Source: Sweltsa coloradensis (lineage: Eukaryota; Arthropoda; Insecta; Plecoptera; Chloroperlidae). Taken from it: DNA of 64,000 nt. The notes below the pieces were generated by a model, which saw only the letters and a program-made list of their open reading frames with translations, searched no databases and was not told where the DNA came from. The stretch's first letter is position 1. Every line of letters begins with the position of its first letter. Below are positions 24,438 through 36,083 of the stretch, one piece after another. The position numbers and the translations under genes are program-made. The DNA is taken from NCBI GenBank assembly GCA_024449915.1, contig JAMZAV010000354.1, forward strand, positions 186,001 through 250,000, given 5' to 3'.

Positions 24438-24530
24438 TTGTTATATGGAAATCAATCCAGAAACCCGGGCTCGATACCCGGCTGAGATGAATTTTTAATT
24501 TCTGGATTGATATCCGTATAGTCAGTTAAA
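24438..24530. repeat. tRNA-derived SINE, family III, hairpin form
   Basis: A B-box-like GGGCTCGATACCCGGC lies between inverted flanks TATGGAAATCAATCCAGAAA and TTTCTGGATTGATATCCGTA. The flanks can pair into a long stem. The same right flank follows the B box at 54270. Confidence 0.6.
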
Positions 24531-25639
24531 CGTTCTCGAACATTGAAATTGAGAAATATTATTTGCTATTGTTAAATAAAGTCAGGTGTCAAAAATATCA
24601 ATCCTTTTTTCCATATTGGGCAGTTTAATAAAGTACAGTCAAATTTGAGACCAATTCTGACGTCACGTATTTTAATGTTAAAATCCATCTAGCCACGAAG
24701 ATCGCGCCTTCTCATTCTAAACAACAAGAGCGGAGAGCGTCAGCGGCCATCAACCAAACACCCATGCATGCAGCCATATGGTCAGTTTTTGTTGGGAAGG
24801 TGAAGGCCACAAAGTTATAGTCCAAGTCCTTTCTTCTGCAGGATAATTAGAACAATCGCATGACAACAGTGTTTAAATCCGCTCAAACAAAGACTTAAGT
24901 GGGTCTGCAGCAAAACAAAACAAGAAGGATGGGCCAGGTCTTGCACTTGACTTTTAAACGTCACATCTGCTATTGTTTTATATGTGCATATCTAGAGGCT
25001 TTCCAGGAATATAATCTGCATTTCCGATTACTTTATTGATGTTTATAAAATATTCAGCTGTTAATTAAAAGTCGGAATTTGAATTCTAACTGATAAACGA
25101 TCTCCTATTAAATTAAAACTCCCATTTTGCCTTGACCGGGGATTGATCACATAGATTTTCTACATTCATTTAATTCATAACGGTTTAGTACATTTGAACG
25201 AGTGGCCTATATTGAAAAATCTTTAGGTCCAATACATACATTATAGAAAGATGTATGTAATTTTATGAGCAATGTGTTATTACACACTGTATTATGAATG
25301 ATGTTACGATTTGGTAATAGGAACTCAAATTGTAAATGCAAATTTATGGTGGCCATAGGTTTTGGGTTCAAAGAGCAGTTAGGACGAAATTTTCTGGATT
25401 TTTCTTGTCAATGAAAAATAATATACAGGTGGAAAGATAAACGATAGAAATTATGACAGTTAATAGAATACTACAATTTTATTGTATGACTGAAAAATAT
25501 CGTTGCCTGTGCTCTACTATAAGATTGCCATGGCTGATAATATATTAAATTTATCTAACATTTTAATTCTACTTCAAGTATGGTGTAAAAATTGTACAAG
25601 GAGTTTTATGACACGGTATGGTAATGCTGTTGTTTTGTT

Positions 25640-25790
25640 TCAAAGAGACATAGGAGGGTCGCCTGCTGAAGATAGAGATCTTTCACGCGATACATGCAAG
25701 ACTTGGACTTGGTAGGTCGTAGGTTCGATATCGGCACCGGTAATCCCGACTGAAGGGTTTCCTCAGTCAAACTAAGTCTTAAAGTTATAC
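25640..25790 (+). repeat. tRNA-derived SINE, family II
   Basis: AGGTCGTAGGTTCGATATCG is B-box-like, followed by GGTAATCCCGACTGAAGGGT, the family II motif. Confidence 0.65.
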
Positions 25791-25834
25791 AATAGTTCTA
25801 GTGCATTTCTTCAATCTATGCAATGTGTTACAGC

Positions 25835-26103
25835 TATTAGGGAGCGAAGTCCCTCTTTTATCTGTGCGTGTGTCACATCTCACGATAAAAACCGAACACA
25901 ACATACGATTGACATACGTTTCTTTTTTGTTATTAGTTAGTGGGGTTTTAGGGCACACAACAGTAAAGTTATCAGTGACTATTTCTTCATTTAATTTTTT
26001 TAAACTTTGTTCTTCAACAAGGAAGATAGTGAATATATTTGGTGACCTTGAAATGGATTTACCCCCAAGTTTGAATATCACGTACCCGGCACCTCCACCA
26101 TAA
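25835..26103 (-). repeat. R1 repeat, complete
   Basis: Begins TTAGGGAGCGAAGTCCCTC and ends TACCCGGCACCTCCACCATA, with CACATCTCACGATAAAAACC inside. Overlapping frames on both strands are products of the repeat. Confidence 0.75.
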
Positions 26104-26107
26104 AGGC

Positions 26108-26200
26108 GAGTTGGTCATTGTTCGCTCGTCGATGGTGTCGCCGCTAACAGGATTGGCTTGGTCTGCTTTAAATTTAATGTCCCCTTATGTGGAAACGATA
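26108..26200 (+). repeat. SINE family I core fragment
   Basis: TTGTTCGCTCGTCGATGGTG and AATTTAATGTCCCCTTATG match the core at 50052-50135. It abuts the R1 copy on the left. Confidence 0.55.
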
Positions 26201-26356
26201 AGCTTATTACTCCCTAATTTGGGTACAACCGTACCCATGCATGTAAGATATTGATTTGATACAAGATTATTATTTGAAATAAAGCTGAACAGTATTTGTT
26301 ATTGTTTTGTGTTAGTGGGGTGGAAGAGATGGCTCACATACAAATTATACAGGGTT

Positions 26357-26703
26357 CAGTGGCATATCCAGGATTTCATAAGGGGGGTTCAACCAATTAA
26401 TTCATAGATGTACCGAAGGCTATTTTTTCACCTTCAAGGTCATTTTGGTGAAAATCTGTGCGTTTTAAAGCATCACCAACTTTGTATCTACTTCAAGGTC
26501 ATGTTGGTGAAAATCTCTGCGTTCATAACCAATTTTGTACCTACTAAAATCCTCTTTTGGTCAGATGGTATAAATTGCCATTAGTATTGTGATAATACAG
26601 TTATTCTTTATTCTCCATTGAAACGTTTAAGTGCACTTTCACACTTTTTTGGGCGGGGGGGGGGGGACACCCCCCCCTCCCCCTCCCCCCTTGGATACGC
26701 CAC
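26357..26703. mobile_element. MITE with GTGGC(A/G)TATCC inverted ends
   Basis: The left end CAGTGGCATATCCAGG and right end CCTTGGATACGCCAC are inverted repeats, both bordered inside by long G or C runs. The interior has a roughly 65 bp direct duplication around CTTCAAGGTCATNTTGGTG. No transposase is encoded. hAT-like is a guess from the CAGTGGC end. Confidence 0.65.
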
Positions 26704-27109
26704 GCGCCACAGACAGGGTTTGACAACACGACAGAATTTTAGCAGTAGCTTCAAAGATAACATAATCTAATTACATAAGCATATTAAAAACAAATTTGTT
26801 ATCATTAGTAAGTTAGAGGATATGATAGAAGAGAAGAGAAGATACACACAAGACCGCCCTATCTCTTTGTGTCTGGCCGGCAGGGTGTGACAAAGACACC
26901 TCTGTCCGAGCAAGCGGGTGTATAGAAAGGACCGACTCAAATGTCATCTCCGAGAAGCTAATTAATGGAACTGGTTTTATGCAAATAAAATCGAAGAGCT
27001 ACGGAACTGGTTCGCAGTTACGTAACTAGGACTGATTGTAAGGTGAGAGGAGGGAACATAAAAGATGGAATTGTTTATATAACTTCTGCTTGCATAGGTG
27101 TTTATTAAA

Positions 27110-27889
27110 CTAGGAAAACGCCACCGCCGCGTTGATGGATGAGCTTTTTAAAGTTTTTAGTTTGTGTGGGATATCTTTCCTTTTGCAAGTGCTTTGATTG
27201 CTGCCTACGAATTGTAGGTGATTGTTGTAAAGTTTCTATTGTTTCTTGTCAATTGGTATTATTTACCGTAAAAAACTTATATTAAAAGCTTTATTTCTAT
27301 GGAATCTGGCTAACTTTTTCAACTTTTTCTTTAAAAAGGTACTACATCACCATAACCTTAATGCCCATGTATAATATGAACGTTGTAGCCCCACCCGTTT
27401 GTTCAGAATTGGCCCAAATGGCACGAAAATATCGCACAAAAAATCAAAAAACGTATATTAAAAGCTTTATTTCTATAGATTCTGGCTTACTTTTTCAACT
27501 TTTTCTTTAAAAATGTACTACATCACAATAACCTTAATGTCCATTTATAATATGAACGTTGTAGCCCCACCCGTTTGGTCAAAATTTTGGCCCAAATGGC
27601 ACGAAAATATCGCATAAAAAATCGAAAAAAATCGTGAAAGTACAATATTCATGAGAAATAATTCTTCGATTTTACCCAAAAACGTGGCAAGTCTAAGTTC
27701 AGAGATTTCAAAGGGCCTGTCAAATTTTCATTAAGATCGCATATGCCGTTTTGCCTGGTAGAGAGCGAACTATCACGAAAAAAAAGACAAAAACAGACAA
27801 AAATACAAACAAAAAAAACAAAAAAAAAACACCCGAGCTAAATTTTTTGGGGGGTCAGTGAAATTGAAGTCTTCGCTTCGCTCATCCAA
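27110..27889 (-). mobile_element. Helentron-like non-autonomous element (HINE), full length
   Basis: About 780 bp from CTAGGAAAACGC to CGCTCATCCAA. The left end carries GATGAGCTTTTT and the right end, inverted, GGATGAGCGAAGCG, so short subterminal inverted repeats are present. Two internal units of about 175 bp repeat the phrase GTAGCCCCACCCGTTTG. No transposition protein is encoded. Confidence 0.65.
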
Positions 27890-28849
27890 TTACATTTTTT
27901 AATACTCCGTGTAAATGTTTGACTTAGGAGCTAGGAGTGATCAAAATAGATCTTTCAATACATTTTTTTACAACAACATTTTAAAATAAATTTATCGACG
28001 AAAATATTATTCATTGGCACATTTAACAGGACAAAAAAAAACACAGCAACAATCTAGCATACCTGTACACCTAAAAACTACGATAACAAAATAGTGAAAT
28101 AGTGAAATGACGACATTCAGTTAAACGAACTGGAATGTGCCTAAAACTTATGTCCTATACCCAAATACCCATCCATATTCGATTTGTATAATGAATTAGA
28201 TCAACAAATTAAGAATGCAAATCATGTATAGAGAGCTGTTTAATGAATGACAGCCTTGATTTTGTATAAAGCCGATTTCCCATTGTGTGATTGTCATTAT
28301 TTTAAAATTTTAAATGGTACTATTTTTGTAATGTATTGTATATTTCAAAATGAGGATATGAAATGCGTATACAGGGTATTTTAAAATAAATCTATTTGCA
28401 AATTAATAATAATTTACTCGAAACAACTAAACGATGTCATATTTTTATAGAGATTTTTAAATTTTCAAGCTAAAACTGTGGGAGGCAAGAGAGAGCCCCC
28501 TTGGCCTTCCTGCACCCTCAAGGACGCCTGATAGGAAGACGCGCTGGTCACAACGACTAACCCACATCGGCGATAGGTCACTCATTTGTATGCAGATCCC
28601 GCGTCCGTGCAACATTGTAACAAGTGATAGCTTACTTAGTAGTGCTCATGCTCACTAATAATAGGCGAGAGACGGTAGTGTGCATGGGAACAATCATCGG
28701 TTACGTAACGCTCGCCACTTGTTGGATCTACTTGAATCAGATTGAATTTCACGTCTTATAGTACAACTACTGGAAGTAGAACAGTTTATGTACCTACATA
28801 GGAAAACCTTACGTTCATAAGGGTTAGAATTATAGCCAAATAGAGCTCA

Positions 28850-28930
28850 ATACTCCAATGCGAGAGGCCCCGGTCCAATACCCATCATAGACTTTCAGGA
28901 CTGAAGTTTTTCCAAGGGATATACAGGCCT
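28850..28930 (+). repeat. eroded SINE family II
   Basis: CCGGTCCAATACCCATCATA resembles a B box, followed by CAGGACTGAAGTTTTTCC. Weak. Confidence 0.35.
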
Positions 28931-29316
28931 TCCATGTGATTTTGTGAGAACCGCATGCACGAAAAAGTATGGAAAATGGCAAATAAGTTTTTTAATCGAT
29001 ATTTAATTAACTAAATGCATTTTTGAAATACAAACCATCCCGATTTTTACTATATTTGAATTTTTTTGCATTATATTGTTCTCAAAACCACATAAGTCTA
29101 CAATAAGTTTTTAGATATTTTGCACCGTTATCGAGATATCACTAAAAAACTGTTATTTTGGTGGCATCTACCATCCTAACATCTAGCTTACTCTAATTCA
29201 AAAATATATGTTATGACATCGAAAGAGTAGAAAATATGTAATATTTATAAATTTAATAATAATACACCCGGAAATACAAAAGAGGTAAAACATCATCAGT
29301 GTTGTTTTTTGTGTTT

Positions 29317-29337
29317 GGGGGGGGGGGGGGGGGGGGG
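29317..29337. repeat. poly-G run (21 bases)
   Basis: Pure G run. True length uncertain. Confidence 0.9.
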
Positions 29338-29474
29338 TAGCCTGCACAAACGGTTACACGGATTCTGTCTGTATTTCGTGTCGGTGTGTAAAAGATTAGT
29401 GGCAAAAGCAAGAAGTAACAAGCACATTATAAATATTTTCATTTCTTACAATTGTACACATGTACAATACATTT

Positions 29475-29550
29475 TGTTATTATATGAAAATCAGTCCAGA
29501 AATTAAAAAATCCATCGCAGCGGGGTATCGAACCATGGTCTCCCGAAAAA
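29475..29550 (-). repeat. tRNA-derived SINE, family III
   Basis: ATGAAAATCAGTCCAGAAAT then CGCAGCGGGGTATCGAACCA. On the minus strand this is the family III B box and right flank. Confidence 0.55.
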
Positions 29551-29639
29551 GTAATTGTTATTTTGTGACAAAAACGACATAGCTTTGTTTAAAAAATAAA
29601 TTTAAATTTTCTGTCTACATTAATTGTTTGTGGCTATGT

Positions 29640-29920
29640 TTGGGCGTGTGACACCAACACCCTGTGTTATGACTGCGCGCGTGTGTGTGTAGCACCTAGC
29701 AATCAGTAAAGTTCTTTGTTGCAAGAACTGCATCCTGCATGGCGGGCCAGACATACACACACACGCACACGCGCCAAGCTCGGGCTAAAGGCTATCACGA
29801 CCTGCAGGCCCAAGGACGTATTTCGGCAATCTCAGTCTTGTCTGGCCGGTCTGCCCTCCAACCAGACGGGCGAGTCAACGCTTTTACCAGACTTCAACGT
29901 TGCTAAAAGATAATAATAAA
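29640..29920. other. GC-richer block, unclassified
   Basis: Contains CA/GT runs and a GGTCTGCCCTCCAACCAGAC segment. The plus-strand frame at 29716-29913 reads through it but lacks splice support. It could be a decayed retroelement. Confidence 0.25.
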
Positions 29921-30474
29921 CAAACATGGTCGTGTCTGGAGCGAGAGCCAAACATTTAGGCTAGACGGTGCGCAGTGCATAACACTTCCATTCATTCGTT
30001 TGCGAATTCGGTGCAATTTTTTCTCTTTTTCTGCGAACACAGTCTTTGGCGTATATTGTATTACGTATTGACAAAGAAGGGGCTTTCAGACCTCCAGACG
30101 CCCCATATTTCTTGGTAAGCACTGTGCATGGTCATGTGCCTTCATCTGTTCATCTCTGTTGCATTAGCAATAACGGGGAAGGGAGAGGGGGGCACTCACC
30201 CCCCGAAAATGTTCACAGCCTCGCGATTCTATGATGCCCCCAGCAGTTTGTTGTTGGTCCCAAATCTTACCGTCAAAAACTTGTTTCCCCCATAGCAACC
30301 ACACTTACAACCTTCAACTTCTCCCAAAAGTTGTTTAAAAAAATCCCCTATTGGAATCAATTAACAGTCTTTCGTATGTGCTTGACTAATTACGTCACGT
30401 CTTACGATAGTAACCAAACATACTTTGTCCTTGAATAATGATGACACAGAATGTTTATAGCGACCCAAGGGGTT

Positions 30475-30620
30475 AGGGGGCGGGGCCAGCCAAACCGAAG
30501 AAAGGGAGGCAAAAATACCCGGCACCTCCACCAAATCCTACACGAAGGGTAATTGCGCGTTCAAACAAATAGTATTATTATTATCAGGTTAAAGCTCGCA
30601 TTCGCTCCCTATTCTCCCGT
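30475..30620 (-). repeat. R1 repeat, partial
   Basis: GGTTAGGGGGCGGGGCCAGC and ATACCCGGCACCTCCACCAA match one R1 end. TTCGCTCCCTATT at about 30600 may be the other end in inverted order. Confidence 0.45.
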
Positions 30621-30831
30621 AACAGAAACAATAAACGAAGTACCAAAATATGCTACATAGCTTTATTTTTTACATTTTAATGATATGAACCGTTAGGAAA
30701 ATCACATCGATTTGATACTTTTAATACCCGAACTTTGTAAATCGAGAAACGTTATCACAAAGGTTTTCGAAACTAATCTAATAGTACCAACAAAACAAAA
30801 TCGAAATTTAAAAATAAACTTTGGAACTCAC

Positions 30832-30992
30832 CTCACGACAATCAAATTTTGTTTTCATCGATAATATACTGACGATTGGAGAGAGATACGTGTAATATGT
30901 GGAATGTTTAATTCGCACTTTATAGCCTTTAATTATTACTTTGTAGCATTTATTTACTACCGAGCTTAAAAAAACTTCTACGACGAGGTTTC
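30832..30992 (-). CDS. candidate exon, unknown protein
   Basis: On the minus strand the open frame ends at a consensus donor, CGTGAG|GTGAGT, at phase 0. It can begin at an ATG at 30999 or at the acceptor TTTAAATGTCAG six bases later in the same frame. The peptide is basic and hydrophobic (KCYKVIIKGYKVRIKH, then YTYLSPIVSILSMKTKF). The composition is close to what AT-rich DNA gives by chance, so only the donor is persuasive. Confidence 0.25.
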
Positions 30993-31372
30993 CTGACATT
31001 TAAATGCTCAAATTATGTTATATTAAAGGATAGATTAATAACACCTCTGTTAAAATTTGACACACAAAGTAAAAACACGCTTATAAATATATATTTTTTA
31101 AATTGACGAACATTAGATGAAGTAAAATATGCGTTTTGTATTGTTTTCAAAAATATATTTTAAATGATTTCATCTTGATCTGTGCACAGTACAATACGCA
31201 ATATTCTCGTAATTATACTGCTGATAATTTCGAGTCTTTCTGTCTAGGTATCAGACACACAACGCAACATATAATATGACCTTGATTTAGGATTGAAAGT
31301 TTTGGGATGCATTTGGATCTTTGCCAGGTTTTTGGCAGACATTTTAAGGATAGCAAATTATATTCGCTGCAA

Positions 31373-31503
31373 TCAATATTGAGTGGTTTCATAAACATCA
31401 AACTGGAAAGACACTCGGTTGAGCTCTTGCTTGCAGGATGCAGAGCACGCATCTGCCTCACATAAGACCTCACGAGCATGCAATAAACAATTCTCAAGGG
31501 AGT
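31373..31503 (-). CDS. candidate terminal exon, Cys-rich
   Basis: On the minus strand the acceptor GCTATAACTTCCTTCAG is strong. Two bases and 42 open codons follow to TGA. The peptide starts SLENCLLHAREVLCEADACS and continues ASCKQELNRVSFQFDVYE, with four cysteines in 19 residues. The spacing C..(.)A....C..D.C is faintly like the repeats of GDNF-receptor-alpha and Gas1 proteins but does not match the usual spacing, so this is only a hint. A separate, longer frame in another register over the same DNA reads less like protein. No partner exon identified. Confidence 0.33.
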
Positions 31504-31649
31504 CTGAAGGAAGTTATAGCACGATCTTCCTGTTTGGGCATTTGTATAATATTTCGCTAACGATCATTTCAGAGATATAATTGTATTTTTATTAATTATT
31601 TAACACATCAGAATGTGTTAGGTATGATGACTGTGGGTGGGTAATATAA

Positions 31650-31800
31650 TAATGTAGATCAAGCGGTCCTGATTTGGTTTCTAGGGGTTCCAGCTTTTAT
31701 ACTCGACACCGGTAATCCTGACAAAGATTTTATACTTGAGGTTTTCGCAATGCAAGGAATTGTCCTCTTAAACTGTCCTTATACATTCCCTTCAAAACTA
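31650..31800 (+). repeat. SINE family II, eroded
   Basis: GACACCGGTAATCCTGAC followed by a T-rich stretch and GCAATGCAAGGAATTGTCCT, matching the tail of the copy at 34375. Confidence 0.5.
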
Positions 31801-32092
31801 ACCGAACTCTAAGGTTCCCAACGTTAAATTTATAAAAATACAACATATTGTTAGTGTTTATACAGAAACGATGGTTGAAATACCAATGTATAATCTATGA
31901 CGATCACATAAAAAATCTAAGTGAGTCGCAAGTTCAAGGGTTTGTTAACCCGTCTGAAGATATTTGGAAGGTTTTCATTAGTAATTACTAGTCACGACAA
32001 ATAATAATTTAAAAATAAATCAAATATCAATGTAGTAACACATTTCCACTTCTCAAAACGGTTTAATTAAACACAAACCTGTTATTTTTCTT

Positions 32093-32098
32093 TTTATT
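32093..32098 (-). promoter_or_regulatory. possible poly-A signal
   Basis: AATAAA on the minus strand, about 290 bases past the stop at 32388. Confidence 0.3.
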
Positions 32099-32387
32099 AA
32101 TCTTACAACGAAACTGTACGCAAATGTAGTATTAAAACCAATTCTCTTGCTTTTCAATAACGACAGTATTGGTGATTTTACTAAATCGTAGAGTTCGTTA
32201 AAAAAAAAAGACTGAGAAATACGATACCATATTTTAAAATATCTCTTACCTCAAACTAATTGTGAAATTTTTCGAAGGCAGTGCCTCCTTCATCAGACGT
32301 TAACTAAAGTCGTATCTGAGGAAGGAATTAATCAGACTCCGAAAATGATTCGTATTCTACTTTGGTAGAGCGTATTATCATTCAAAA

Positions 32388-32793
32388 TCATCTTTCATTC
32401 TGTGCCAATTCTTCCATACATTTTACATGCAGCTGATATTGAATGGAAAAATAGTAAAATATTTCCATTGCATCATAGTTACAAAAATGTCGGTCATCAC
32501 TATGTGATATAACAAAAGTTCCACATTCTCTGTCAAGACCTTGCTCTATTCTCGATACTAGTAATAGGGTTGTATCATTTCCACTGTTCCTATATAATAT
32601 ATTGGCAACATAATAATAACATAATAATAAATTTAACTGAAAGCTATCAGCTACAATCAGCTTTTTTCTAATTTTGTTGCAAATTAATGATTCCCATGCA
32701 ATTTCCGGATGATCAATAAAATGATTTGAATGCTCAGTTCTCATTTGCAGTGACTTCATATAACTAGACAATGAAGTGCTTCTAATAATTAAC
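32388..32793 (-). CDS. candidate terminal exon of a small two-exon gene
   Basis: The minus-strand frame is open for about 134 codons to TGA, the longest non-repeat open segment in the window. Codons look protein-like: MRTEHSNHFIDHPEIAWESL, then SRIEQGLDRECGTFVISHS, then a hydrophobic middle (LNLLLCYYYVANILY). The upstream boundary is uncertain: an acceptor ending GGAAG starts the exon with one base and fits the start exon at 32943-33001, while the acceptor ATCAATGTAG four bases earlier gives a different phase and needs another partner. Joined to the start exon, the product is 154 residues. No signal peptide, conserved motif or known family recognised. Confidence 0.4.
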
Positions 32794-32942
32794 CTTCCTA
32801 CATTGATTTAATAGAGGTTTTTAAATGACATATTATTCAATAGCAGCAGAAATAATTGTGTTAGTCTGCTTTCGTGCTCGCCTCCCGGACCAAGGCACAA
32901 ACAATATTCCTACTTTCTCTTCACTTAGTCATACATCTTTAC

Positions 32943-33001
32943 CAACTTCTTCCAAATCCATTGTTTGTCAGGACGTGCAAGAGGATCGAGATGTGATTCA
33001 T
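32943..33001 (-). CDS. candidate start exon of the two-exon gene
   Basis: The minus strand has GAAAATGAATCAC, a fair start context. Nineteen codons (MNHISILLHVLTNNGFGRS) and two bases follow before TG|GTAAAG. Splicing over a 149 bp intron to 32793 keeps the frame. The plus strand is also open across this segment (32825-33034, with LPDQGTNNIPTFSSLSH), so the coding strand is not settled. Confidence 0.27.
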
Positions 33002-33955
33002 TTTCAAAATGTAACTAAATGTAACTTTTATTGACGTGCCATTCTTGACGGTTGTTCTAGTCAAATACATTGCAAAACAAAATATTAATCAATTATTATT
33101 TCTATCAGAATGTGTATAAACTGGACATTTAATAACAACGATCACAAATGAAAATTGCCACCATCATGCTAAATATGCAGCATCGTTTATAAAATTTATG
33201 TTTGATGCAAAACTAAGCCAGAAGCAACATGTTTTCAAAACAAAGTTACGACGTTGACAAGTAGCTTGTGCTGAAATACTTAACTGAAAATAATTTAATT
33301 TCTAGAGCTTATTCAATACCTTTAGATTTAAAATGCAGTAAATAGGCCATCCTCTTTAAACTGCCAGTAAACACCTCTAGTTGCAACTAAAACCGTCTCG
33401 CCTGTAAAGGTCGATATATCGGGGGCTATAACACCTAAAGATTAATTCACCAGACCGCTCATTTGCGCAGGTCGCGAGTTCCATAAATTACTAATTCATG
33501 CCAGGGTTTACCATCAGATAAACATTTTTTTATTGGCCTCATTTTCCCCAGCCTTGCGATACGGTTCAACCAATGTTCAGCCCGGCACCTCACGTGTTAC
33601 TAGTTATAAATATTACATTACCCATATTCACTATAAAATGTTTTGTCTTCGCCCATTGTCAACTAGGATAATATTATGTGGTGCATCCTATCTGATATTC
33701 ACATACAGGAAATGCACTGCATGAGTAACCTTGGAATTATAATATCAAAAATGCATATGTTTTTGTAGCTCAATTATTTCTCATTCGCCGTAGTTGATTG
33801 TAACCATTGAATTGAGTAGAATAGATGCTATCTAAGCTAGCAGCGGCAGTGACGAGGACGCAAATAGTGGGCGGTGGAATAACGAACACCTGGCGGTGGT
33901 ATACTCAATTAGTTTTTTGTATTTGTTCGAAATGTGCCCCGGGTTCGTGTTACAG

Positions 33956-33993
33956 AGCGCTGACCTACGACAACAAAGTATTGGTTGGGGAAG
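33956..33993 (+). CDS. candidate internal exon within a 78-codon frame
   Basis: The acceptor CCCGGGTTCGTGTTACAG is strong and the donor GGGGAAG|GTAATCG is good. Between them lie one base, 12 codons (ALTYDNKVLVGE) and one base. The surrounding frame is open from an ATG at 33825 to 34061, beginning MLSKLAAAVTRTQIVGGGIT, so an unspliced 78-residue product is the alternative. GC content is higher than the neighbourhood. The one-base exit phase does not fit the exon at 36740 directly. Confidence 0.33.
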
Positions 33994-34374
33994 GTAATCG
34001 TCATTGTTTTCCAAGCGTCGAGACTGGTCCGCTTATTTTATTGATCAGCCATGTTGAATAGGATACACATGTCACATTCGAGACAAAAAAAAAAAACAAT
34101 TAATGTGAGAGGACTGAGTTTGGAATTGATACATTTTCACGTTTGTTAATACATTTCAATGAAAACACGACCTCTATACTGAAAAATAATACTATTTAAA
34201 GTTAACACAAATCAATTTGAAAAGTTTTCAATGAACATAAAAGCATGAGATTCATTACAAATCATATCCACTGCATGAGTCTGCCCTTCAACCAACGCAA
34301 AATATCGAGACAATTTGTTAGACATTTTCGAAATTAAATTCCATGAAAACTTGACTTTATCATACCGTTATAGT

Positions 34375-34535
34375 CGGATAGTTGTAGCTCAAGCATAGCG
34401 CTTGAGACTCTGATTCGGGAGGTCTTAGGTTTGATACCCACCATCGGCAATCCTGACTGAACCCTTTTTTCAAGAATTCCTTCATTACAACGAATGCAAG
34501 GGATTCAGTCCTCTTATTCGACAATCCCTTCCCTA
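34375..34535 (+). repeat. tRNA-derived SINE, family II, well preserved
   Basis: The head GTTGTAGCTCAAGCATAGCG has an A-box layout and GGTCTTAGGTTTGATACCC is the B box. GGCAATCCTGACTGAACCC and a tail with ACAACGAATGCAAGGG follow. Confidence 0.75.
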
Positions 34536-34899
34536 ACTGCATAAATCAAGATGTTTTTGCACGAGAGATTTATAAAACAAAACGTTGTTATTTTTTATAA
34601 CAATTGTACACTCAAAAGTAATTTAGTATTAAGTTTGCCCTTCAAGAGCCTTCCTACTCCCACTAAGCAGCAACCTGTTATAATAAAATAAATTGCTACT
34701 GCATTATGTTGTTTCAAATATTGTAAAGTTACCAATGCCGATTAGTAAAATAATCTGTATATAAATTGATTAATCACTTACATTTCTGAAGTATAATTAA
34801 TAAATTTATTATTTATGAGTCAAGTATAGAAGCTGTTTATCCAGCCTTTGCCGCACCTAGGATAAGCCACGCTCGATCATAAATAATAGAAACGGGAGT

Positions 34900-36075
34900 T
34901 AAATAATTTTTATTTTTATTAGTTGTTTGTAATGAGTTATTGAATCGAAATCGTGATTTAATTTATGATCGAAATGAAATCTGTGATAGTGAAATGTGAA
35001 ATTAGTAAGAAAACTCCGACATGCTTTGTTTGTTAAACAGTTACAACTGTAACTTTTTGTACATGTATGTTTCTGCCGCAAGTGTTATATTTTATCATAA
35101 TTAATCTTCAAATAGAATTATATATAAGAAATCAAATTATAGATCAGTAATAAAAATTGAAAAAGTACTTTTTTGACTTTTGAGCTCAATCTAATATTGT
35201 AGACTCGGAGGCATCATCTTCTCAGTGAAAATCGGTTCTTGCAATCTGAGTTTGGTAAACTTTAAATAAATACAAAAGTGTTCTTCGAATTGTTGATATT
35301 TTAATTTATTGTCCCACTACTCTTGTACACACTGTGTCACGCAAGCATGTCAGTAACCGGGCAGAATTTAGTTTTCTGAACAATTCCTACGTCATCCAAA
35401 CTGTCCAGAGTTATAACATAAATATATATACCCCATAAAGTAGAAAGAAAAAAAAATAACGAATTTTGAGTCTCATTCAGTCACATATACTTTATAGTCA
35501 GTTGGATGTACTTTAATTTTAAAGTGGACGCCATCGACAATGTTTACGTACTTTGATGGTTTGTTGCAGCCATAAAATTAATTTCCAAGTCAACGACTGA
35601 CATCTAACACTACACAGGCAACTTAATTTTCTACTTATGAATGAAATTGGTATATATTGAACAATGGCATGCACGGTAATTATTATTAAAAGTAAAACAA
35701 GAAAGCAAAGCAGGAGAGTGGAAAAATACACGAGCAAAAACTAAACAATGTGCAAGTCACAATGCTTTTACAATCATAGTCAGTTTATGAGTTGTAGATA
35801 TTTTGGTTTATTTTATCCTGTTTCAATGATGATAAACTTGGTAATGGAATAAACTCGGATAATCAAAAAGAAGAATTTATAAAATTTTAAACGTCACAGT
35901 CACTGCTAAAAAAACTTTCAATGTTGTATGAGGTCATTCAAGTTATGACATCTCGAAACCTATTTCCTGGATCTTCAATCAATATAAAGTTCAACCGCTA
36001 ACCATGTTTTAAAACTTGATTTTGAATAGAATTAGATAAATGTGTTTGTTCTGCAAAAGCATTAAAATTAATTAT
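34900..36075. other. no gene or repeat recognised
   Basis: AT-rich. Frames at 34899-35081 and 35519-35737 on the minus strand have no convincing splice sites. Confidence 0.4.
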
Positions 36076-36083
36076 ATTATAGC

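Noticed and set aside
28656..28740. Minus-strand frame GERYVTDDCSHAHYRLS before GTGAGCATG
   Set aside because: The acceptor lacks a pyrimidine tract and no partner exon was found.
30180..30235. Minus-strand exon NREAVNIFG before GTGAGTGCC
   Set aside because: Only nine codons, with a G-rich junction that makes the donor ambiguous.
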